The notes beneath the pieces are model-generated. The model was given only the letters and a program-made list of their open reading frames with translations. It searched no databases and had not been told where the DNA came from. Source: Acidimicrobiales bacterium (GTDB lineage: Bacteria; Actinomycetota; Acidimicrobiia; Acidimicrobiales; CADCSY01). From it: a DNA stretch of 5,892 bases. Of this stretch, positions 1-3,994 are shown piece after piece (the first letter of the stretch is position 1; each line of letters opens with the position of its first letter). The position numbers and the translations under genes are program-made. The stretch covers positions 1 through 5,892 of the forward strand of contig JAUJLZ010000132.1 of the NCBI GenBank assembly GCA_030447125.1, read 5' to 3'.

Positions 1-2
1 GC

Positions 3-71
3 CCCCGGGGCATCAAGGTGACCCAGGCCATCCAGGAGGTGAAACGGGTCATCCTGGCCGATCGCGTCTGA
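3..71 (+). CDS. 3' end of an unrecognised gene (last 22 codons)
   Basis: The window opens inside a plus-strand reading frame that ends at the TGA at 69-71. The visible C-terminus begins PRGIKVTQAI and ends VILADRV, a short amphipathic helix-like stretch. It is judged coding because 20 of the 22 sense codons end in G or C, as in the other genes here, and because the other two forward frames either stop early or lack this bias. No family can be recognised from 22 residues. It ends 28 bp before an A/T-rich hairpin and about 150 bp before the next gene, so it is probably not co-translated with that gene. Confidence 0.6.
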   Translation, partial: PRGIKVTQAIQEVKRVILADRV

Positions 72-79
72 TGGCTTGT

Positions 80-107
80 TTGACGATCCGGTTACAGGAG
101 CAAAAAT
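80..107 (+). promoter_or_regulatory. Possible sigma-70-type promoter for the wall-binding gene
   Basis: TTGACG at 80-85 matches five of six bases of the -35 consensus. After a 16-bp spacer, AAAAAT at 102-107 matches four of six bases of the -10 consensus. Transcription would begin near 114 and give a leader of about 105 nt before the ATG at 220. The -10 candidate overlaps the A-rich arm of the hairpin at 99-121, so this A/T-rich patch may be a promoter, a terminator or both. The call rests only on consensus matching. Confidence 0.28.
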
Positions 108-121
108 CTTGAGTTTTTGCT
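99..121. terminator. A/T-rich hairpin, possible terminator of the upstream gene
   Basis: AGCAAAAA (99-106) and TTTTTGCT (114-121) are perfect reverse complements around a 7-nt loop, TCTTGAG. The stem stands out as A/T-rich in a very GC-rich window. On the plus strand it is followed by the T-rich GATTTTC, and it lies 28 bp after the stop codon of the upstream gene. That would suit a weak intrinsic terminator. The A/T stem is weaker than a textbook terminator, so a promoter or protein-binding role remains possible. Confidence 0.4.
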
Positions 122-146
122 GATTTTCTCCGAGAGGTCTGCCACC

Positions 147-293
147 ATGCCCGACCGACGGGCAAAGATGACGCTCCGTCACCAGTTTCCCACGCACAGC
201 ACCGACATGACGGAGCGAGATGCCTCTCCTACGACCGCCGCGCCTGGCCCCGCTCGGCCCGGCTCTCGCACCCAGGGCCGACACCGAACGTGA
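147..293 (+). other. Small upstream reading frame overlapping the next gene (48 codons)
   Basis: An ATG at 147, nine bases after a plausible GAGAGG ribosome binding site (132-137), opens a 48-codon frame that begins MPDRRAKMTL and stops at the TGA at 291-293. It runs through both arms of the masking hairpin and overlaps the first 74 bases of the following gene in another frame. In the non-overlapping part (147-218) about 19 of 24 codons end in G or C, which is compatible with coding. It could be a leader peptide that opens the hairpin, the true N-terminus of the next gene cut off by a frameshift, or chance in GC-rich DNA. I recognise no product. Confidence 0.25.
172..217 (+). promoter_or_regulatory. 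Leader hairpin masking the ribosome binding site
   Basis: CGCTCCGTCA (172-181) and TGACGGAGCG (208-217) form a perfect 10-bp stem around a 26-nt loop. The 3' arm contains the only ribosome-binding-site candidate, GGAG at 212-215, four bases before the ATG at 220. In the folded RNA this site would be paired, which would lower translation until something opens the stem. The repeat is seen directly; the regulatory role is inferred. I could not match the leader to a known riboswitch class. Confidence 0.5.
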
Positions 294-1995
294 GGCCCTC
301 GACGACGCTGAGCTCCTCGGGCCCCTGGGTGCCTCGATCGCCAGCGTCTCCTCGTCCCTCATCAAGCTTCGTCTCTCGGCGGGAGAGGAGCTCCGGCGGA
401 CCTTCCCCCGACCGGGCCACGCCGCCGCCGCTGCCGGGCTGGCCTTGGCCTCGGCCACCTTGGCCTCGCTCGGCTTCCTGGCCATGGCCGCCGTGCCCGA
501 GGTCGAGGCCGTAGCTGGCCCCGCCGTCGTCCTGGGCGTACAGCCGACCCTGGTCGACCGGGCGGACGGCGCCCCCGCCGGCATCGTCCCGTCGCCGCTG
601 ACCGCGGAGCCCAGCGCTCAAACCGAACCAGGGGCGGTCGGGGGGGGCGAGGCGGGCGAAGGACACGCCCACGGCCAGACCCACGCCCATGTCCACGAGT
701 CGGCCCGGGCCGGCGAGGTTCTCGAGGTGCCCCGCCTGCACCGGATCTCGTCTCTGACTCCCCCGGCGCCGGCGCTGTCCACGGCCGGGGTGGCGACCCA
801 ACCGGCCGGAACGCCCCGCCTGCATCGCCTGTCGCGTTCCGAGGTGATGGCGGCTACGCCGGCCCCACCGCTGGTGATGCCCGGGGACACGCGGGTCCCG
901 ATCGTCCCCACCGGCGTCGGCGCCCTACCCCTCGGCATGGGGATGTGGTTGTACATCCCTGAGGAGATCGAAGGCGGCAACGTCGACGCCCTGGTCGCCC
1001 GGGCCCAGCAGGTCGGCCTCACCCACGTCTACCTGCGCACCGGCTCCTCTCGCGGCGGCTTCTACGCCCAGCGGTACATGGACGAGCTCCTGCCCAAGGC
1101 CCACGCCGCCGGCATCCGGGTCTACGGGTGGGACTTCCCCTACCTGGACGATGTCGACTCCGACGTGACCCGGGCGGTAACCGCCATCACCTACACCACC
1201 CCGAGCGGCGACCGCCTCGACGGCTTCGCCGCCGACATCGAGACGGCGTCAGAGGGAACCAACCTCAGCGCCGAGGGGGCCGGCGCCTATGGGCAGCGGC
1301 TCCGGGAGTCGGTCGGTGCCGCCTACCCCCTGGTGGCCGTCGTGCCCCGGCCGTCGACCCAGATGCAGGTCCGCTACCCCTACGCCGCCGTCATCCCCCA
1401 CTTCGACGCCGTGGCCCCCATGACCTACTGGCTCAACCGCCAGCCTGACACCGACGTCAGCAACGACGTCGGCTTCCTCATCTCCTTCGGCAAGCCGGTG
1501 CTGCCCATAGGCCAGGCCTACGACGGCGCCCCCGAGGGCGGACGGCCGGGCCCTCCACCGCCAGAGGAGATCCAACGCTTCCTCAGCGCTGCTCAGCAGG
1601 CGGGCGCTGCGGGCGTGTCGTTCTGGTCGTGGCAGCACGCCAACCAGGCCATCTGGGACACCCTCCAGGCCGCCCCCGAGTTCCGCTGGGAAGCGGGGAC
1701 GCCCGACACGCTGCGGGTCGATCAGGTACGGGCGCTCCAGGCCCAGCTCTCCCGGCACGGCTACCCGCTGGGCGCCACCGGCGCCTGGGACGATCTCACC
1801 ACCGACGCTTTGCGGCGCTACCAGGAGCGGGCCGGGCTCCCCCGCAGCGGCGTCCTCGACGTCGCCACCCTGGCCGTGCTCATGGAGCCCTTCAACCCGC
1901 CGGTCGGCGACATCTCCGGTGGGGGCGGGAACGGAGGTGACGTCGACGGCGAGATCGATCTCGGCCTGGTCGAGGTCGACCTCCCCCTCGGCTGA
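220..1995 (+). CDS. Membrane-anchored glycosidase-like protein with peptidoglycan-binding domain
   Basis: This 591-residue protein probably acts at the cell envelope. Residues 1-67 look cytoplasmic, and about 68-92 form one Ala/Leu-rich membrane segment. Residues 93-235 are a Pro/Ala/Gly-rich linker with a His-rich patch (149-159) and the repeated motif PRLHR (171-175, 199-203). Residues about 238-488 resemble a TIM-barrel glycosidase: VYGWDFPY (301-308), DGFAADIE (334-341), MTYW (401-404) and GVSFWSWQ (465-472) recall the GH18-like DxxDxDxE, MxY and FWSW motifs, with E341 the likely acid if active. Residues about 501-555 match peptidoglycan-binding domain 1 (PF01471): VRALQAQL, TGAWDDLTTDALRRYQ and GLPRSGVLDVATL. 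The tail is Gly-rich then acidic (564-591). The in-frame TGA at 208-210 makes the ATG at 220 the most upstream possible start. The first 20 residues are unusually Pro/Leu-rich, so a frameshift with the 147 frame is possible. Activity is not shown; a non-catalytic wall-binding role is possible. Confidence 0.85.
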   Translation: MPLLRPPRLAPLGPALAPRADTEREALDDAELLGPLGASIASVSSSLIKLRLSAGEELRRTFPRPGHAAAAAGLALASATLASLGFLAMAAVPEVEAVAGPAVVLGVQPTLVDRADGAPAGIVPSPLTAEPSAQTEPGAVGGGEAGEGHAHGQTHAHVHESARAGEVLEVPRLHRISSLTPPAPALSTAGVATQPAGTPRLHRLSRSEVMAATPAPPLVMPGDTRVPIVPTGVGALPLGMGMWLYIPEEIEGGNVDALVARAQQVGLTHVYLRTGSSRGGFYAQRYMDELLPKAHAAGIRVYGWDFPYLDDVDSDVTRAVTAITYTTPSGDRLDGFAADIETASEGTNLSAEGAGAYGQRLRESVGAAYPLVAVVPRPSTQMQVRYPYAAVIPHFDAVAPMTYWLNRQPDTDVSNDVGFLISFGKPVLPIGQAYDGAPEGGRPGPPPPEEIQRFLSAAQQAGAAGVSFWSWQHANQAIWDTLQAAPEFRWEAGTPDTLRVDQVRALQAQLSRHGYPLGATGAWDDLTTDALRRYQERAGLPRSGVLDVATLAVLMEPFNPPVGDISGGGGNGGDVDGEIDLGLVEVDLPLG

Positions 1996-2001
1996 TCGGT
2001 T

Positions 2002-2042
2002 CCGCTCCTCCCGGTCCCTCCTCCCGGTCCGCTCCTCCCGGT
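2002..2042. repeat. Three tandem 13-14 bp repeats between convergent genes
   Basis: CCGCTCCTCCCGGT (2002-2015), CCCTCCTCCCGGT (2016-2028) and CCGCTCCTCCCGGT (2029-2042) lie head to tail. They fill almost the whole 46-bp gap between two convergent genes, and the last unit touches the minus-strand stop codon at 2042-2044. One strand is C/T-rich, the other G/A-rich. No hairpin terminator with a T-run is visible here. The repeat may be a slippage product or may impede transcription from either side; neither is shown. Confidence 0.7.
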
Positions 2043-2893
2043 CAGGATGGCGGGACCTCCAGGGGCTGGTTCCACTCGGTCCAGCCGGATCCCCGGTGAG
2101 CTTCGGGGCTGACATAGCGACAGAGCGACCGGGCCAGCCGGCTGGTGCGGCCATCAGGGGCGACGACCCGAACCGGTGCGTGGTGACGGGGGTCAACAGC
2201 GACCTCGCCCTTTTGGTGAAGGACGCCAAGTCGGTCGGGACAGGACAAGCCGTCGGAACTGAGCACAGCCGCACGCCCGACGACATCTCGGTGCCAGCTG
2301 GCTCCGTCCTCGAGCCGTCCGCTGGACACGCACCAGGCCGCGTCCCACCAGCGCCTGTCACCCCAGGAGTGCGTACGCCCGCCCCAGCCCTCAAAGGTGA
2401 TGACCTCGGAGCCGACGAGCACCTCTCCGTGCACAACGCACGGGTGGTGGTACCCCTCAGGATGAGGGTGGTCAACGGCCGGCCCGCTCGTCTCCCACTC
2501 CAGATCCAGGCCGAGGGGGGTGCGGTCGCCCCGCCCGCGTCGATAGGCCTCGGTGGGATCCTCCAGGGCGACACCGAAGGCCTCGAGGCCGACGCTCCAG
2601 TGCTCGAGTGGTGTCTCGCAGGTGATCGACGTCCACAGCCCTTCCGCCCGCAGGTCGAGTCCAAGAGGCCGGGGAAGGGGGAGCTCGTGATCGACGACGG
2701 TGACCAGAGGCCGGTCGTCGCCGACCAGCGCGGCCCAGAACCACGACAGTCCCTGCTGCGGCCAGAGGCCCAGGCGCACGTAGCCGCCGAGGCTGCCGTC
2801 GGCGCTGTGGAAGTCGAAGTCCCACGACTCCTCCCAGCCGGACTGGCCGCTCACGGGTCGGTGGCGGCCCTCGTCCCCGGGACCAGGATCCAC
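2042..2893 (-). CDS. DUF7064-like protein of unknown function
   Basis: This 283-residue soluble protein is of a type common in Acidimicrobiia and mycobacteria that I recall as the DUF7064 group; no function is established. It starts VDPGPGDEGRH, followed by ESWDFDF (22-28), DGSLGGYVRLGLWP (32-45), a Trp-rich WFWAALVG (51-58), GLEAFGVALEDP (102-113), GEVLVG (156-161), RTHSWGDRRWW (173-183) and GWTEWNQP (270-277). The HSWG and WTEWNQP motifs are the main family markers. The GTG at 2893 was chosen because the conserved DPGPGDEGRH stretch follows it. An ATG at 3025 would add 44 residues without family resemblance and overlap the divergent gene by 116 bp. No ribosome binding site precedes this GTG, but TACGCT ends seven bases upstream, so a leaderless transcript is possible. 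There is no signal peptide or membrane segment. Association with the SCP2 gene suggests a lipid or hydrophobic ligand, as an inference only. Confidence 0.78.
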   Translation of the reverse strand: MDPGPGDEGRHRPVSGQSGWEESWDFDFHSADGSLGGYVRLGLWPQQGLSWFWAALVGDDRPLVTVVDHELPLPRPLGLDLRAEGLWTSITCETPLEHWSVGLEAFGVALEDPTEAYRRGRGDRTPLGLDLEWETSGPAVDHPHPEGYHHPCVVHGEVLVGSEVITFEGWGGRTHSWGDRRWWDAAWCVSSGRLEDGASWHRDVVGRAAVLSSDGLSCPDRLGVLHQKGEVAVDPRHHAPVRVVAPDGRTSRLARSLCRYVSPEAHRGSGWTEWNQPLEVPPS

Positions 2894-2909
2894 TCGCAGG
2901 AGCGTAGCG

Positions 2910-3335
2910 ATGGTCGAGGCTGCCGGCGCCTGCGAGGATGCCTCCGTGGCCCGCTTCCTCAGCCCCGAGTGGATGGCCGACGTGTCCGAGGCGGCAACGG
3001 GACACGTCGAGCTGGCAAAGGCCACCGCCGGCGTGCACCTGGTGGTGCAACAGGTCGTGACCGGTGCTCCCGAGGGCGACGTTCGCTACGTGGTGGTCAT
3101 CCACGGCGGAAACATCTCCCTCCGAGTTGGCGATGACGACCACGTCGACGTCACCTTCATCATCGACTGGGAAACGGCGGTGGCCATGGCCACGGGCGTC
3201 GTGGGCGGCCAGGAGGCCTTCACCACCGGCCGCCTTCAGCTGAAAGGCGACGTGGGTGTCCTGTTGCGCCACGGACCCGCCCTGGCCGGGCTCGAAGCCG
3301 TGTTTGCCGAAGTCCGGGAGCGCACTACCTACTGA
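2910..3335 (+). CDS. SCP2 sterol-binding-domain protein
   Basis: This small soluble protein (141 residues) resembles stand-alone bacterial SCP2 domains, a fold that holds lipids or other hydrophobic ligands in a pocket. It begins its conserved part with ARFLSPEW (14-21), typical of actinobacterial members. Alternating strand-like segments follow: HLVVQQVV (43-50), VRYVVVIHGG (58-67), ISLRVG (69-74) and VDVTFIIDWETAVAMATG (79-96). The family's C-terminal element is FTTGRLQLKGDVGVLL (104-119), ending near RERTTY. The ATG at 2910 has a good AGGAG site (2898-2902) at 7-nt spacing. The GTG at 2946 also has a GAGGA site (2934-2938), and homologs often begin near MARFLSPEW, so the shorter 129-residue form is a real alternative. 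The divergent DUF7064-like gene starts only 16 bp away. The ligand is unknown. Confidence 0.85.
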   Translation: MVEAAGACEDASVARFLSPEWMADVSEAATGHVELAKATAGVHLVVQQVVTGAPEGDVRYVVVIHGGNISLRVGDDDHVDVTFIIDWETAVAMATGVVGGQEAFTTGRLQLKGDVGVLLRHGPALAGLEAVFAEVRERTTY

Positions 3336-3345
3336 GCACTCTGTC

Positions 3346-3371
3346 TTGACCGAGGCTGGCGCCGGGGTCAA
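3346..3371. terminator. Hairpin TTGACC/GGTCAA after the SCP2 gene
   Basis: TTGACC (3346-3351) pairs with GGTCAA (3366-3371), and inside it GGC (3354-3356) pairs with GCC (3361-3363) around a TGGC loop, leaving a symmetric 2x2 internal loop. It starts 10 bp after the SCP2 stop codon, a usual terminator position, but no T-run follows. The same dyad could be an operator for a dimeric regulator upstream of the tad promoter. Confidence 0.35.
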
Positions 3372-3372
3372 A

Positions 3373-3393
3373 CGGGCGCTTGGCGAACGCCCG
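3373..3393. terminator. Second GC hairpin after the SCP2 gene
   Basis: CGGGCG (3373-3378) and CGCCCG (3388-3393) pair around a 9-nt loop that can also form a small GGC/GCC helix. It directly follows the hairpin at 3346-3371 and precedes the putative promoter at 3402. There is no T-run, so it would need to work as a non-canonical GC-rich terminator. Confidence 0.3.
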
Positions 3394-3401
3394 GATTCCT
3401 G

Positions 3402-3430
3402 CTCAAGACCCTCCCTCCTGGTCCCGATAG
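3402..3430 (+). promoter_or_regulatory. Sigma-28/WhiG-type promoter for the tadE-tadG operon
   Basis: CTCAAG (3402-3407) and CCGATA (3424-3429) are separated by 16 bp. The sigma-28 family consensus is TAAA-N15-GCCGATAA (FliA, SigD, WhiG); here TCAA is followed by CCCGATAG at 16-bp spacing, a match of three of four and six of eight bases. From memory, CTCAAG-CCGATA is the form seen ahead of motility genes in actinobacteria. Transcription would start near 3436 and leave about 45 nt before the tadE start. The placement in the only upstream gap of the operon supports the call. Confidence 0.5.
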
Positions 3431-3441
3431 TGGTCGTGAAA

Positions 3442-3462
3442 GCCGGCGCACGCTCTGCCGGC
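3442..3462 (+). promoter_or_regulatory. Leader hairpin upstream of tadE
   Basis: GCCGGC at 3442-3447 and again at 3457-3462 can pair around a 9-nt loop. It would lie in the transcribed leader, 10 nt before the ribosome binding site GAGGGG (3473-3478). GC-rich six-base palindromes occur easily at this base composition, so its function is uncertain. Confidence 0.25.
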
Positions 3463-3481
3463 CCTGACCGACGAGGGGCAG

Positions 3482-3994
3482 ATGACGACGCGACGAGGCA
3501 GCGTAGGTGCAAGCCAGAGCCGAAAGAGGGGGCGGTGGGCCCACGGCCGGGACGAGCGAGGGGTGGTGCTCGTCGAGTTCGCCCTCGTCGTGGTCCTGCT
3601 GTTCTTCGTCCTCTACGGCATCATCGCCTACGGCATGGCCATCGCCCTGCGCCAGAGCATGGGCCAAGCCGCCGGCGAGGCGGTGCGCGCAGCAGTGGTC
3701 TCCTCGGCTGCGACGCCCGCAGCCAGGGAGGCCGAGGCCGAGAGCTTTGCCGCCGCCTCCACCAACGGACTGGGCAAGCCTGGCTTCAGCACCGTTGTGG
3801 CGACAGAGGCCAGCTGCGCCAGCTTCGTACCTCCGCTTCCCGCACCACAGCCGCCGTCTCCCCCTGCGGGCGACTGCATCCGGGTCGTCTTCGAGTATGA
3901 CTACGCCAACGGGCCCATCGTGCCCGGCGGGCCTTTTGGCGTGGTGCTCCCCAACAAGCTCACGGCCTCGGCCGTGGGCCAGCTCGTGCCATGA
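3482..3994 (+). CDS. TadE-like pseudopilin
   Basis: This 170-residue protein is a TadE-like minor pseudopilin. Members of the family are inserted in the membrane, cut by a prepilin peptidase of the TadV type, and act with the Flp/Tad pilus or type IVc secretion machinery. A basic N-terminus (1-26) precedes the motif RGVVLVEFAL. Cleavage after G27 would place E32 at position +5, the diagnostic pseudopilin glutamate. A hydrophobic segment follows (28-53), then AIALRQSMGQAAGEAVRAA (53-71), the usual amphipathic helix. The external part has cysteines at 112 and 132 flanking a Pro-rich stretch, possibly a disulphide. The ATG follows GAGGGG closely (3473-3478). The stop overlaps the next start in ATGA, so it is translationally coupled to the TadG-like gene. 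The putative sigma-28-type promoter lies 52 bp upstream. No Tad motor or secretin gene is in view. Confidence 0.85.
   Translation: MTTRRGSVGASQSRKRGRWAHGRDERGVVLVEFALVVVLLFFVLYGIIAYGMAIALRQSMGQAAGEAVRAAVVSSAATPAAREAEAESFAAASTNGLGKPGFSTVVATEASCASFVPPLPAPQPPSPPAGDCIRVVFEYDYANGPIVPGGPFGVVLPNKLTASAVGQLVP

Noticed and set aside
82..113. Minus-strand CTCAAG-N16-CCGGAT as a second sigma-28-type promoter
   Set aside because: The -10 half matches only CCG, and the promoter would point antisense into the upstream gene with no target. The CTCAAG here is mostly hairpin loop and arm sequence.
141..219. Cyclic-di-GMP or cyclic-di-AMP riboswitch in the leader of the wall-binding gene
   Set aside because: Fragments such as CACGCACAG and GGGCAAAG recall parts of the GEMM motif, but the order, spacing and paired elements of the known classes are missing.
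1972..1983. 12-bp palindrome GAGGTCGACCTC as an operator
   Set aside because: It encodes Glu-Val-Asp-Leu with the usual codons inside the gene, and the same stretch occurs in the TadG-like gene for the same residues, so coding explains it.
1249..2664. Long open frame on the minus strand (471 codons) spanning two genes
   Set aside because: It runs antisense to the wall-binding gene and in the wrong frame of the DUF7064-like gene, and its Arg/Pro/Gly-rich translation shows no family motif. Long stop-free shadows are expected at this GC content.
2894..3025. Upstream ATG extension (44 codons) of the DUF7064-like gene
   Set aside because: The added residues show no family resemblance and would overlap the SCP2 coding region by 116 bp. 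The family-like N-terminus begins at the GTG at 2893.
1919..3136. Long open plus-strand frame (405 codons) across the convergent junction
   Set aside because: It lies opposite the DUF7064-like gene and overlaps the ends of two well-supported genes. Its translation is low-complexity and has no recognisable domain.
2472..3512. Long minus-strand frame (346 codons) opposite the SCP2 gene
   Set aside because: The SCP2 domain is clearly encoded on the other strand. This frame shares the DUF7064-like region only out of frame.
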